Positions 29,355-38,485 of a DNA stretch of 64,000 bases are shown here, one piece after another; position 1 is the stretch's first letter; each line of letters opens with the position of its first letter. Both the position numbers and the translations under genes were made by a program. The DNA comes from Cellulomonas humilata (GTDB lineage: Bacteria; Actinomycetota; Actinomycetes; Actinomycetales; Cellulomonadaceae), in the NCBI RefSeq assembly GCF_030814415.1, contig NZ_JAUSVB010000006.1, positions 1 to 64,000 of the forward strand, given 5' to 3'. The notes under the pieces are model-generated. The model saw only the letters and a list, made by a program, of their open reading frames with translations. It searched no databases and had not been told where the DNA came from.

Positions 29355-30129
29355 CGGGGCCGTCGCGGTGCAGGGCCAGCACCCGGTCGACGTCCTCGAC
29401 GGTCACGCCCGGGAGGTCGAGGACGTGCCGGAGCTGGGTCAGGGGGTCGGTCGGCTCCGGCGCGGCGGGTTGCGAGGGCTTCCGTGGCGCGAGGAACAGG
29501 TTGGCCAGGTAGCCGGTGAACGTCCCGAAGATGCCGACACCGACCACGATGATCATCGCGCCGACGACGCGCCCCGCGTTGGTGACCGGGTACTGGTCGC
29601 CGTAGCCCACGGTCGAGATGGTGGCGATCGTGTACCAGAGCGCGTCCGACGCGTTCGTGATGTTGGCGCCCGGGGCGTCGTCCTCGATGCGCAGGATGGT
29701 CAGGCTGCCGAACTGCAGCACGAGGACGCCCGCGAGCAGCAGGGTGTACAGCGCGCTGCCGGCCCGGTCGCGGATCAGCGTCCGCAGCACCTTGCGGCCA
29801 CCGACCCCGCGCAGGAGCCGGACGACGCGGACGAGGCGGAAGATGCGCAGGAACTTGAACTCAGGGAGTGGCAGGCTGGCCAGCAGGTCGGCCCAGCCGA
29901 AGTGCCGGAAGAAGTAGTCCTTGCGCGACGGGGCCGTCGCCAGCCGGTAGCTGAAGTCGAGCAGGAAGACGCCGCTGAAGATCGCGTTCATGATCAGGAG
30001 GACGTTCTGCAGGTCCTCGTCCTGCCGGGTGAGCACGACGAGGAACAGGTTGACGATCGACAGCAGCGACAGCGCGCCGATGAAGATCTCGTACCCGATG
30101 CCCTTCAGCTCACTGCGAGGCGCGCTCAC
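29347..30129 (-). CDS. Voltage-gated potassium channel
   Basis: A 260-residue membrane protein with the six-helix Kv plan. S4 is the arginine-rich FRLVRVVRLLRGVGGRKVLR, the pore helix is DALWYTIATIS and the selectivity filter is TVGYGD, all intact. S5 and S6 are ALYTLLLAGVLVLQFGSL and VGAMIIVVGVGIFGTFTGYL. A ~45-residue cytoplasmic tail includes TQLRHVLDLPGVTVEDVDRV. It probably acts as a homotetrameric K+ channel in the cell membrane. Confidence 0.92.
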   Translation of the reverse strand: MSAPRSELKGIGYEIFIGALSLLSIVNLFLVVLTRQDEDLQNVLLIMNAIFSGVFLLDFSYRLATAPSRKDYFFRHFGWADLLASLPLPEFKFLRIFRLVRVVRLLRGVGGRKVLRTLIRDRAGSALYTLLLAGVLVLQFGSLTILRIEDDAPGANITNASDALWYTIATISTVGYGDQYPVTNAGRVVGAMIIVVGVGIFGTFTGYLANLFLAPRKPSQPAAPEPTDPLTQLRHVLDLPGVTVEDVDRVLALHRDGPVT

Positions 30130-30418
30130 GGCAGGAGTCTGGCACGCAGCCCCGGCCGGGCCGGGCCGTCCTCGGACGTGTCGTCAACCGGGTCCCGCGC
30201 CGACCGACTCCAGGCGGCTCACGCGCGCGATGCTCCCGGGCGGACCCGGTGGCGCGTCCGCGGCGGTCCGGTAGAAACGCCGGCGCCGCCACGCACCAGG
30301 GCCCTCCCGAGCCGCAGGCCACCCGAGCGGAGCCAGCTCGGTGGTCATGGCATTCGTGTGACGAGGGTCAATGACTGCTTGACTCCGCGCCGCGTGCGAG
30401 GCACTCTGTGTACGACGT

Positions 30419-30462
30419 CGCGGGGCCGGGATCCCCAGGAGGGTGGGGATCCCGGCCCCGCG
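30419..30462. other. Perfect 18-bp inverted repeat (hairpin)
   Basis: CGCGGGGCCGGGATCCCC (30419-30436) and its exact complement (30445-30462) flank an 8-nt loop. This would be an extremely stable stem. No T-run follows on either strand, and there is no convergent gene pair here, so it is more likely a regulatory or mRNA structure than a simple terminator. Confidence 0.7.
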
Positions 30463-30564
30463 CGGACGTCCAGCTCCGCCCAGCGGCGTCGAGCAGCCAG
30501 CACCCGACGATGGGGCCATGCCCCGAGGCGACCGTCGTCGCGCCCTGGGCGGCATCGTCTGGTC

Positions 30565-30606
30565 GACACGTGTCAACAACAGGCGACCGGAAGATCGACA
30601 CGTGTC
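30565..30606. promoter_or_regulatory. Paired GACACGTGTC palindromes
   Basis: The 10-bp palindrome GACACGTGTC occurs at 30565-30574 and 30597-30606, 32 bp apart (about three helical turns), each preceded by TC. They lie 128 bp upstream of the exported glycosidase-like gene and are probably operators for a dimeric regulator encoded elsewhere. Confidence 0.6.
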
Positions 30607-30733
30607 ACTCGTTCGATGAGCGCGCCGGGGTTGTCCGATACATCCAGATCTTCCGTTCCGCCGGATGGGTCTCTACCGTGGTCCCGAGCCGCACCGCCGC
30701 GGCCCGCACGCCCGCCCTGGAGGGGTCCCCGCG

Positions 30734-32179
30734 ATGCCGAACTCCCCGATCGACCAGACACCCCGCACGTCCAGCCCGACCCTCCCGCCGCTCAGCCGGC
30801 GATCCTTCCTGGTCCTGGGCGGAGCGGCCGCCGCCGTCGCCGCCGGCGCGACCAGTGCCACCGCCCGCAGCCTGCCCGCCGGCGGCCCGCTCGCCGCGCA
30901 CGGCCACCCGCACGGCAGCGCCGCCGCCGCGGGCCGCGCGGCCGTCGCGTTCCTGCAGTCCGCCACCGACGCCTACCCGACCCTCAACACCGGACCCCGG
31001 CTGCCGCAGAGCTACGCCGACGAGCTCGGGCTGTTCAGCACCGCGTTCGTCTACGACAGCGCCCTGGCCGTCATCGCGCTCCTCGCCGACGGGCGCCGCA
31101 GCGCGGAGCAGACGGCGCGGGCCATCGGCGACGGGCTCGTCTACGCCCAGGAGCACGACCCCGGCTACTCCGACGGTCGCCTTCGGCAGGGCTACAACGT
31201 CGGCCCGTACACGTTCTACGACGGCAACCCGCAGCCGTACGGGTTCGTCCTGCCGGACGGCTCGGCGAACATCGGCTGGCAGTTCGGGTTCCTCGGCACC
31301 GCGGTCGGTGACATGGCGTGGCCCGGGATCGCGCTCGCCCAGCTCTTCGCCCGCACGCGCGACCGGCGCTACCTCGACGCCGCGGTCCGCATCGGCACCT
31401 GGATCACCACCAACACCTGGTCCACCCAGCCGCTCGGCGGCTTCTCGTTCGGCGTCAACGGCTCCAACGTGCCGGTGCCGAACGGCTCGACCGAGCACAA
31501 CATCGACTGCGTCGCGTTCTTCACGATGCTCCGCGAGCTCACGCGCACCAGGTCGTGGTCGAAGGCCGCCGACCACGCCCGGGCGTTCGTCGACCTGATG
31601 TGGGACCCCGCCCAGGGAGCCTTCTGGACGGGCACCAACGACGGCGTCGAGATCAACCGGTTCCCCGTGCCGCTCGACACGGCCACCTGGAGCTGGCTCG
31701 CGCTGCGCGAGAAGCAGTACGCCGGCGCGCTCGACTGGGCCGGGTCGACCCTCGCCGTCACCGACGACGCGAGCTCCCCGACGTCCCAGCTGCCCGACGG
31801 CGAACAGCTCTCCGGCGTCACGTTCAGCACGGCGAGCCTCACGTCGACCGCGCAGTACAACGGCATCACCGTGCACCCGCAGGGCGTCTGGCTCGAGGGC
31901 ACCAACCAGCTCGCGACCGCGCTGGTCGACCGGAGCCGCCGCGGGGACAGGCCCGCTGCCGACGCGCTGCTCGCGCAGGCCCGGCACGCGCAGGACGTGC
32001 TCGGCGTCGGCCAGCACCTCGGTGGCGTGGAGGTCGACGGCGGGATCGTCGCGGCGTCCAGCCTCCTGGACACCGGGTTCGGCTTCGGCTACTTCCAGGT
32101 CCAGCACGTCGGCGCGACGTCCTGGTTCGTGTTCGGCGAGACCCGCGCGAACCCGCTGCGCCTTCTGCGGAGGAGCTGA
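30734..32179 (+). CDS. Tat-exported glycosidase-like (alpha/alpha) barrel protein
   Basis: A 481-residue protein. The twin-arginine signal SRRSFLVLGGAAAAVAAG ends near ATA (about residue 45), so it is exported folded. The body has repeated helical-hairpin features (FNYDSALAVIALLADG-like DSALAVIALLADGRRSAEQT, NIGWQFGFLGTAVGDMAWPG, NIDCVAFFTMLRELTRTRSW) and surface-exposed Trp/Tyr, as in six-hairpin glycosidases. No specific GH family or catalytic acid pair can be named with confidence. GGAGGGG (30718-30724) supports ATG 30734. The gene is followed by a clear hairpin at 32192. Confidence 0.72.
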   Translation: MPNSPIDQTPRTSSPTLPPLSRRSFLVLGGAAAAVAAGATSATARSLPAGGPLAAHGHPHGSAAAAGRAAVAFLQSATDAYPTLNTGPRLPQSYADELGLFSTAFVYDSALAVIALLADGRRSAEQTARAIGDGLVYAQEHDPGYSDGRLRQGYNVGPYTFYDGNPQPYGFVLPDGSANIGWQFGFLGTAVGDMAWPGIALAQLFARTRDRRYLDAAVRIGTWITTNTWSTQPLGGFSFGVNGSNVPVPNGSTEHNIDCVAFFTMLRELTRTRSWSKAADHARAFVDLMWDPAQGAFWTGTNDGVEINRFPVPLDTATWSWLALREKQYAGALDWAGSTLAVTDDASSPTSQLPDGEQLSGVTFSTASLTSTAQYNGITVHPQGVWLEGTNQLATALVDRSRRGDRPAADALLAQARHAQDVLGVGQHLGGVEVDGGIVAASSLLDTGFGFGYFQVQHVGATSWFVFGETRANPLRLLRRS

Positions 32180-32191
32180 GCGGGTCCGGGT

Positions 32192-32229
32192 GCGCCCGGC
32201 GGGACGGTCTCGGCCGTCCCGCCGGGCGC
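32192..32229 (+). terminator. Strong hairpin after the glycosidase-like gene
   Basis: GCGCCCGGCGGGACGG (32192-32207) and its exact complement (32214-32229) flank the 6-nt loop TCTCGG, 12 bp after the stop codon. The sequence TGCTCTGT follows, a weak T-containing tail typical of terminators in very GC-rich genomes. Confidence 0.7.
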
Positions 32230-32649
32230 TGCTCTGTCGTCAGACGACGTCGAGAGGCGCCCAGCCCACGATCGCCACTAGGTCGCCCGACCGCTCGACC
32301 GTGAACCCTCCGTGCCCGCCGACGACCACCCAGCGGCCGCTCCGGCGGCCGCCGACGGCCCGTGCTTCACGACGGACGGGCCGTGCCGACACGCGGGCCG
32401 GTCGGCGCGGGATCCGCGTGCTCCGCGTGTGACGTCGGGAACGCCCCCGCGCTGCGTACCCCTGCGCCGTGGGCGGGTTGACCAGGAACGTCCGCGCTTG
32501 TCGCGGGCCGCCGCGTCCGCGCGTGGGTGCCAGCACCTGTTCGGCGCCGTACGTCACCCTCCCGGGTGTCAAGTACCGCTTGCTGCCGCCCGATGGCCAC
32601 CGCATGGGCCTGGTCATGGGTCCAGTTCCGGTCGACGAGAGGGCTCGCC
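32230..32649. other. 420-bp intergenic region
   Basis: No confident gene. A minus-strand open end finishing at 32240 (…WVVVGGHGGFTVERSGDL then VAIVGWAPLDVV) looks protein-like for about 40 codons but has no plausible start; it may be a gene remnant. The rest is presumably the leader and promoter of the surface operon. No riboswitch fold was recognised. Confidence 0.45.
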
Positions 32650-34845
32650 GTGCGCACGCGCTGGCTGTGGACCGTGGTGGCCGTGCTCGGCCTCGCCGCC
32701 GCGTCCGTCGTCGCGCTGCCGGCAACCCCCGCGCAGTCCGCGGTCGGCGACTTCGGCACCGACTCCGGCTCGGGTTCGGCCGTCGTGGCGAACGCAGGCA
32801 CCGGGCGTTACAAGGACCGCATCTCCTGGGTGTCCTGGGGAGCGCCCGGTACGGCGCTCGCTGCCAAGACCGTGCGCACCTGGCAGCAGGTCGGACCGAC
32901 GACCCGGCTCGAGGTGACCTGCTCGCTCAGTGCGATCACCGGCTCGGTGCTCGCCTACCGCCCCGGCAACTGGGCGCCGGACGGCCTCACGCGGCTGTAC
33001 CGCACGACCGACACCCCGAACAACCTGGCTATCGGCCTCGGCCTCGGGAACGACGGCGGCACCGCGGGCTTCACGGTGGCGTGCCCGACCGCGCAGCTGG
33101 CGACGTACGCCGACTCGAGCTTCACCGGTTCCCCCACGACGACGACGGCCGTCACGCTCGGTGGCCTGGTGGTCGCCGACGCCGAGGCGACGAACAACAA
33201 CGGTGAGTACGTGCGAGTGACCCCCTCCAACGGCGCGGGCACGACGTGGCGGATGATCGACGCGTACGGCGGCACGTGCGGTACCACCTACAACGCGCAG
33301 GCCTACACCCAGGGCGGCACCGTCAACCAGCTCCGGCTGACGTCCTCCGGCGAGTGCACCAGCCCGGACTACTCCGCGACAGCGGTCGCGTTCGCGCAGG
33401 GTGCGAGCTCCCTGACCGTGTCGATGGTCGGGTCGGGCCTGGCCGCGGTCGCGATCGGCTACGTGCTCGGCGTCGACTACGGCGACGCCCCGGCGGGCTA
33501 CGGCGTCGCCGGCTCCGTCGTCCAGCCGACGTGGTCGAACGTGGCGGTCCCCACCACCACGACCGCGATCGTGTCGGCAGGGACCGTGCAGACGGCGCGG
33601 CTGGCCACGATGACGGCCCCGTCGTCCGCGCTCGGGCCGCAGGCCTTCCCGAACAGCACGCCGCCGCACTCCGCGGACGCCTCGGGCGACGCCGGCTGGG
33701 TGGTCCCGCCCGCGACCACGACGACGGCCGACGAGGACGCCTTCGCCACGGCGCCGACGAGCATCACCTACTACCGCGGCGTGACGACGAGCTACTCGCT
33801 CGGGAACGTGCGATGCACGAGCACGGCGTCGGTCAAGGGCTGGATCGACTGGGACCGCAACGGCGCGTTCGACGCCGACGAGGCATCCGCCACGGTGACC
33901 TGCCCCGCAGCGAACGTGACCACGCTGGTGTTCCCCGTGCCCGCCGACGTGCCCGTCGGCGTGACCGCCGGCGGCGACCGGACCTTCCTGCGGATCCAGA
34001 CCGCCATGGTGGCCGCCCAGCTGGCGCCGACCGGCGTCGCGGCGACCGGCGAGGTCGAGGACTGGCCGGTGCTGCTCCAGGTCCCGGCGCTCCGGGTGAC
34101 GAAGACGGCGAACGTCACGAGCATGCCTGCGGCCCCCGGCACGGTCGTCTACACCGTCACGGTCTCGAACGTCGGCAACGGGCCGTACACCGCGACCAAC
34201 CTGGCGTACGTGTACGACAGCTACGGCGCGGCCTTCGACGACGCGAGCTACACGAGCCACTCCGTGTCGGCCGGCGCGGCGACCAACAGCACGCCCAACC
34301 GCCTGCTGAGCTGGAGCGGCGCGCTGGCGGAGGGTGCGTCGGCGACGATCACCCTCACCATGACGGTGCGCACCACCCCGGTCGACAGCGTCATGACCAA
34401 CCAGGCCCGGGTCTCGGGCGCGGCGGTGCTCGCGACGGCGGCCGCCCAGGCCGTGTGCACGCCCGCCGAGGTCACGGCGCTGACCTGCGCCACGCACACG
34501 GTGTACCGCGTCGGCATGACGCTCGCCAAGCAGGCGTTCCTCGCCACCGACACCGCCTTCACGAGCCCGGTCGCGAGCGGGACGGCGCTCGCACCCGGGA
34601 CCGCGGTCGTCTGGCGCTACACGGTGACCAACACCGGCTCCGGCGCCGTCACGGACGTGGTGCTGACCGACGTCGCGACCGACGCGCGGACCGACGCAGG
34701 CGGCACCACGACGGCAGTCACCTCCCCGACGATCACCTGCCCGGGCACCCCCGCCGTCACGCCCGGCACCTCGGTGACCATCCCCACGATCGCAGCCGGC
34801 GCGAGCCGGGTCTGCACCGCAACCGGGACCATCGGCGTCCCCTAG
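32650..34845 (+). CDS. Secreted multidomain surface protein (GEVED and DUF11 domains)
   Basis: A 731-residue exported protein, first gene of the surface operon. Signal peptide: residues 1-30 (WTVVAVLGLAAASVVALPA, cut near AQSA). The middle contains a region ending DYGDAPAGYG and a GEVED domain (GWIDWDRNGAFDADE ... GEVEDWPV). Two DUF11-like beta domains follow (LRVTKTANVTSMPAAPGTVV and the ALAPGTAVVWRYTVTNTG unit). There is no C-terminal sorting signal or membrane helix, so it is either secreted or bound by partners. GTG 32650 is supported by GAGAGGG. Such domains are common in large adhesin-like proteins. Confidence 0.85.
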   Translation: MRTRWLWTVVAVLGLAAASVVALPATPAQSAVGDFGTDSGSGSAVVANAGTGRYKDRISWVSWGAPGTALAAKTVRTWQQVGPTTRLEVTCSLSAITGSVLAYRPGNWAPDGLTRLYRTTDTPNNLAIGLGLGNDGGTAGFTVACPTAQLATYADSSFTGSPTTTTAVTLGGLVVADAEATNNNGEYVRVTPSNGAGTTWRMIDAYGGTCGTTYNAQAYTQGGTVNQLRLTSSGECTSPDYSATAVAFAQGASSLTVSMVGSGLAAVAIGYVLGVDYGDAPAGYGVAGSVVQPTWSNVAVPTTTTAIVSAGTVQTARLATMTAPSSALGPQAFPNSTPPHSADASGDAGWVVPPATTTTADEDAFATAPTSITYYRGVTTSYSLGNVRCTSTASVKGWIDWDRNGAFDADEASATVTCPAANVTTLVFPVPADVPVGVTAGGDRTFLRIQTAMVAAQLAPTGVAATGEVEDWPVLLQVPALRVTKTANVTSMPAAPGTVVYTVTVSNVGNGPYTATNLAYVYDSYGAAFDDASYTSHSVSAGAATNSTPNRLLSWSGALAEGASATITLTMTVRTTPVDSVMTNQARVSGAAVLATAAAQAVCTPAEVTALTCATHTVYRVGMTLAKQAFLATDTAFTSPVASGTALAPGTAVVWRYTVTNTGSGAVTDVVLTDVATDARTDAGGTTTAVTSPTITCPGTPAVTPGTSVTIPTIAAGASRVCTATGTIGVP

Positions 34846-34922
34846 CCGACGAATCCTTGCAGGACGCCCGAGCCCGGTCGTGCTGCCGCCCCTCCGGGCA
34901 CCCCACCGAAAGGAACAGCACC

Positions 34923-35567
34923 ATGAAGAACAAGACCAAGGGCGTCATCGCCGGGCTCGCCGGCCTCGCCCTCCTCTCCGGCGGCGCCACGTTCGCCCTC
35001 TGGACGGACAGCGCCAGCCTCACGGGCGGCACGATCACGAACGGTAACCTCGACGTCGCCGCGATCGGCACCCTGGCGTGGCGTGACGTGTCGGTCGACC
35101 GCACGGACGGCCCCCACGCGATCACGGACCTCACCACCTGGCGCATGGTGCCGGGCGACGTCATCGAGGGCACCCAGGGCCTGGGCGTCGCGCTCGAGGG
35201 CGACAACCTCGTCGCCTCCCTGAACGTCGACACCACCGGCTCGACGCTCCCGACGGGTATGACGGTGACGTACGACGTCCTGCACGGCGCGACGGTCGTC
35301 GCCAACGACGTCGCTCTGGGCTCGGACGTCGCACTGCGTCTCGCGGCCGGCACCAGCGGCCAGGGCGCGGGTGCGCCCGTCAACGGCGTCGGGACGATCG
35401 TCGTCAACGAGGTGACGGTCCCGACGACCGCCAACTTCTCGGTGGTCATCTCGGCGTCGTTCTCGGGCGCGGTGACGAACCAGACGGCCACGGCGGCCCA
35501 GACGGCGCTGAGCAACATCGCGGTCCAGCTCACGCAGGTCCGTACCGGCACGGCCTTCACCCCGTGA
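34923..35567 (+). CDS. TasA-like protein with SipW-type signal peptide (1)
   Basis: A 214-residue exported protein. The N-terminus MKNKTKGVIAGLAGLALLSG followed by GATFALWTDSASL is the alternate signal peptide type that ends in a conserved ALW-T/S motif and is cleaved by SipW-like peptidases. The rest is a beta-rich domain with GDNLVASLNVDT, as in TasA/CalY matrix proteins, ending QVRTGTAFTP. GAAAGGA precedes ATG 34923. It probably forms or supports fibres at the cell surface; that role is inferred from the family. Confidence 0.85.
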   Translation: MKNKTKGVIAGLAGLALLSGGATFALWTDSASLTGGTITNGNLDVAAIGTLAWRDVSVDRTDGPHAITDLTTWRMVPGDVIEGTQGLGVALEGDNLVASLNVDTTGSTLPTGMTVTYDVLHGATVVANDVALGSDVALRLAAGTSGQGAGAPVNGVGTIVVNEVTVPTTANFSVVISASFSGAVTNQTATAAQTALSNIAVQLTQVRTGTAFTP

Positions 35568-35680
35568 CGCCCGCCGGCCGGACGGGCACCCACCCGTCCG
35601 GCCGGCATCCGGTCGGCGCCGCGCGCGGCGCCCCGGCCGACCACCTCCACGACACGTACGCGACCCCACGGGAGACCACC

Positions 35681-36322
35681 ATGGCCAGGACACAGCGCGA
35701 CTCGGCGTTCTCGGGAGTGCTCTCGGTGCTCACCTGGGCGCTGCTGCTCGTCGTCGTGGCCGCGGTCGTCGTGCTCGTCGTCCTGCCCAAGGCGCTGGGC
35801 GGCACCACCCTGACCGTCCTGACGGGCTCGATGGAGCCCACGTTCTCCCCGGGCGACGTCGTCGCCGTGACCACGGTGACCGACGCCGACGCGCAGGTGC
35901 AGCTCGGCGACGTCATCACGTTCCAGCCGGTCTCCGGTGACCCCACGCTCGTGACCCACCGGGTCGTCGCCAAGAGCTACACGTCCGACGGCGTGCAGTT
36001 CGTGACCCGTGGCGACGCGAACGGCGCCGACGACGAGCCCCTCGTCGCGGGCCAGGTCAAGGCCCGCGTCCTGTACTCCGTGCCGTTGGTGGGGCACGCC
36101 TCGCTGTGGCTCGGCGAGCGCAAGGGCCTCTTCGTGGCCCTCGCAGCCGGCGCCCTCCTGATCTACGCCGCGTTCATGATCCTGCGCCCCGAGCGGCGCG
36201 GCTCGAAGGACGCTGCCCCGAACGAGGCCTCCCCGGAGGCTGCCGCCCTGACGGGCGGCACGTCCGGCGACGGGTCGGGCGGAACCCTCGCCACGGTCGC
36301 CACGGGCGGTGGCAGTACATGA
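35681..36322 (+). CDS. sipW: Signal peptidase I, SipW type
   Basis: A 213-residue membrane peptidase with an N-terminal helix (LLLVVVAAVVVLVVLP) and a C-terminal helix (LFVALAAGALLIYAAFMIL). The catalytic Ser is S50 in LTGSMEPTFSPGDVV. The general base position has H93 in LVTHRVVAK instead of Lys, which is the ER/archaeal/SipW type. It lies between TasA-like genes, whose signal peptides it presumably cleaves. ATG 35681 follows CGGGAG. The stop overlaps the next gene (ATGA). Confidence 0.92.
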   Translation: MARTQRDSAFSGVLSVLTWALLLVVVAAVVVLVVLPKALGGTTLTVLTGSMEPTFSPGDVVAVTTVTDADAQVQLGDVITFQPVSGDPTLVTHRVVAKSYTSDGVQFVTRGDANGADDEPLVAGQVKARVLYSVPLVGHASLWLGERKGLFVALAAGALLIYAAFMILRPERRGSKDAAPNEASPEAAALTGGTSGDGSGGTLATVATGGGST

Positions 36323-36957
36323 CCTGGCGCCGCATCGTGACCGTGGGGGTGTCCGCCGCGCTGGTGGCCGGCGCCGCCGCGGGGCTCACCTACGCCTTCT
36401 GGGGTGATGCCGCGGCCGCCACGGGCGCCGTCGTCCGGACCGGTGACCTCGACCTCGTCCTCGTCGGCAGCCCGACCTGGACCGAGACGAGCCCCGACGT
36501 GAGCCCGGCGCACGCGGTCGCCATGCAGGCCGACGGCATCACCGCAGACCACCTGGCGACCCCGGGCGACTCGTTCACCGTCGCGCAGCAGTTCCGCACC
36601 GTCCTCGACGGCGACAACCTCGCCGCGCGACTCACCGTCCGCTGGGACACCGCCCCCGCGCTGCTGCCGACGGGCCAGGTGACCGCGACCTACCGCGTCA
36701 CGAGGCCGGACGGCGTCGTCTCCGCCGCCACGCCGGTCGGCACCACGCTCACGCTGCCCGGTTCGGGCGGCAACCTCACCCCGGCGCAGACGGCGGCGTG
36801 GGGCTCGACGCCCTGGACGCTGACGGTCTCGCTGACGTACACCGGGGCCGACGTCATGGTCCCGCCGGCGAGCGTGGGCTCCGGCCCCGTCACGTCGCTC
36901 GGGACGGTCACCGTCTCGCTCGACCAGGTGCGCACCGGGACGGGGTTCACCCCGTGA
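36319..36957 (+). CDS. TasA-like protein with SipW-type signal peptide (2)
   Basis: A 212-residue paralogue of the protein at 34923. Its signal region AALVAGAAAGLTYAFWGDAA carries the FW-x-D variant of the SipW motif. GDNLAARLTVRWDT and the end QVRTGTGFTP match the first protein (GDNLVASLNVDT, QVRTGTAFTP). It starts inside the sipW stop (ATGA) and is translationally coupled. Confidence 0.85.
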   Translation: MTWRRIVTVGVSAALVAGAAAGLTYAFWGDAAAATGAVVRTGDLDLVLVGSPTWTETSPDVSPAHAVAMQADGITADHLATPGDSFTVAQQFRTVLDGDNLAARLTVRWDTAPALLPTGQVTATYRVTRPDGVVSAATPVGTTLTLPGSGGNLTPAQTAAWGSTPWTLTVSLTYTGADVMVPPASVGSGPVTSLGTVTVSLDQVRTGTGFTP

Positions 36958-37721
36958 CCCGCGACGACTCCGCCGAGCCCACGACCGCCACGCCCAGGGG
37001 CTTCCGCCCGAGGCGCTCGCATGCGCTCGTCGCGGTGGTCCTCGCCGTCGCCGCCGTGGTGGGTGCGGGCACCGGCGGCACCCTCGCGCTGTGGCGCGAC
37101 TCCTTCTCCGGCACGATCCGCATGCCCGTCGGCGTGACGGTGTTCGGTGCCGGCGCCCCCGGCGCCCCGCTGTTCGCGACCTCGAGCACCCCGATCGACG
37201 CGAGCCGCAACCGCGGAACCGTCACCTACTCCTTCGGCCCCGCGCAGGCCGCGACGCTCTACAACTCCAACAACCTCGCGGGTGGCGCGGTGGCCGTCCC
37301 GCTCCAGGTGACGTCGCTCGCGCAGGGGCATCGTGGTCTGGGGTACACGGTGGCGGTCTCGGCCGTCGGCGGTGTGTTCGGGGCCTCCACGATCACGCTC
37401 ACCCGGGTGGCGAGCGCCGCGGCCTGCACGACGAGCACCACCGGGACGCCCGCGTCGTCGTCCGTCCCCTGGTCCGGCGCGTACTCGGCGAGCACCACGC
37501 CGAGCTCCGAGTTCTGGTGCCTCGTCGCGCGCTACGTCCCGACCCGCTGGACCCACTCCGACACCGCGAGCGTGACCGCCACCGCTCCCGGTCCGGCCGG
37601 CACCCTGTCGGCGAGCAGCACCTGGACGGCGACGGCCATCCGGACCTTCACCCCGGCGTCCGAACCCACGCACTCCGTGACGTTCACCTTCACCACGTTC
37701 CGACCCGGGGGCACCCCGTGA
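36954..37721 (+). CDS. TasA-operon exported protein with SipW-like N-terminus (3)
   Basis: A 255-residue protein starting at GTG inside the previous stop. A 22-residue basic leader precedes the hydrophobic signal LVAVVLAVAAVVGAGTGGTL followed by ALWRDSF, again the SipW-type motif. The body is beta-rich and Ser/Thr-rich with three Cys that could form disulfides (AACTTSTTG, FWCLVARY). It is more divergent than the other two and could be a minor or capping subunit. Confidence 0.75.
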   Translation: MTRDDSAEPTTATPRGFRPRRSHALVAVVLAVAAVVGAGTGGTLALWRDSFSGTIRMPVGVTVFGAGAPGAPLFATSSTPIDASRNRGTVTYSFGPAQAATLYNSNNLAGGAVAVPLQVTSLAQGHRGLGYTVAVSAVGGVFGASTITLTRVASAAACTTSTTGTPASSSVPWSGAYSASTTPSSEFWCLVARYVPTRWTHSDTASVTATAPGPAGTLSASSTWTATAIRTFTPASEPTHSVTFTFTTFRPGGTP

Positions 37722-38485
37722 GCTGGTGGGGGCGCGCCTGCGCCTCGGGTGTCCTGGCGGCTGCGCTCGTCGCGCTGCCCGTCGGCGGGTCGGCGTTCGC
37801 CGACGACGAGCTGGACACGCAATGGGACGGGCAGACGATCGTGCTCGCGTGGGACGGCAGCGAGTACACGACACAGACCACGAGCTTCGCCGGCGTGCCG
37901 GTGACGGTGCCGGGCGACCGGGCGTCCCGGGCGATCGTCGCGCGCAACGACGGACCCACGGCCGCGACGCTGCACGCGTGGGTCGCCGACGTCGAGGTCG
38001 AGCAGGCCGCCGGCAGCACGTCGACGTTCATCGACGACGTCTCGATCACCTGGTCGACCGCATCGGGCGCGTCGGCGGGGTCGCTGCGGCGGCTCGCGGC
38101 CACCGACCGCACGAGCGTGGCCGAGGTCGTGCTCCAACCCGGGCAGAGCACGCGCCTGGTCGTCGGCTACGAGTTCGACGCCGACGCGACCTCCGGCAAC
38201 CGGTCGCAGGACGGCCCGGTATCGGCGAGCTTCGACGTCACGCTGCGCCTCACCGAGGGTGAGCCCGGCGTGACGCAGAGCCCGACGCCGACCTCCAGCA
38301 CCGGGCCGACGCCTGGCACGTCGGGCACGACCGCGAGCCGCCCGCCGTCCGCGGGTGCCGGCAGCAACTTCCTCGCCCGCACCGGGGCCGACGTCCTGCA
38401 GATGGGCGGGGTGATCGCCCTGGCCATCGGAGGCGGAACCGTCCTCCTCCTCGTCGCACGTCGGCGTCGGCGGGAACAGGCGTAG
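37718..38485 (+). CDS. Cell-wall-anchored surface protein with LARTG sorting motif
   Basis: A 255-residue protein, last gene of the operon, starting at GTG inside the previous stop. It has a signal peptide (about 1-28, GGSAFADDE), a beta-rich domain of ~150 residues, and a Thr/Pro/Ser-rich stalk (SPTPTSSTGPTPGTSG). The C-terminus has a complete sorting signal: LARTG at 219-223, the hydrophobic stretch VIALAIGGGTVLLLVA and RRRRREQA. LAXTG is the motif of class E sortases. It may anchor the TasA-like fibre to the wall. No sortase gene is evident nearby. Confidence 0.85.
   Translation: MSWWGRACASGVLAAALVALPVGGSAFADDELDTQWDGQTIVLAWDGSEYTTQTTSFAGVPVTVPGDRASRAIVARNDGPTAATLHAWVADVEVEQAAGSTSTFIDDVSITWSTASGASAGSLRRLAATDRTSVAEVVLQPGQSTRLVVGYEFDADATSGNRSQDGPVSASFDVTLRLTEGEPGVTQSPTPTSSTGPTPGTSGTTASRPPSAGAGSNFLARTGADVLQMGGVIALAIGGGTVLLLVARRRRREQA

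Larger units (their letters stand above)
30130..30733. other. 604-bp intergenic region, no confident gene
   Basis: Between the divergent channel gene and the glycosidase-like gene. It holds the strong hairpin at 30419-30462 and paired palindromes at 30565-30606. A minus-strand frame at 30184-30348 (54 codons, product starting MTTELAPLGWP) has coding-like third positions but no ribosome-binding site, so I do not call it. Confidence 0.6.

Noticed and set aside
30184..30348. Possible 54-codon minus-strand gene upstream of the K+ channel
   Set aside because: No ribosome-binding site and no recognisable protein features.
32240..32410. Protein-like minus-strand open end downstream of the glycosidase-like gene
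   Set aside because: No usable start codon and too short to assign; at most a remnant.
32430..32649. Cyclic-di-GMP or cyclic-di-AMP riboswitch before the surface operon
   Set aside because: None of the conserved core sequences of those riboswitches could be found.
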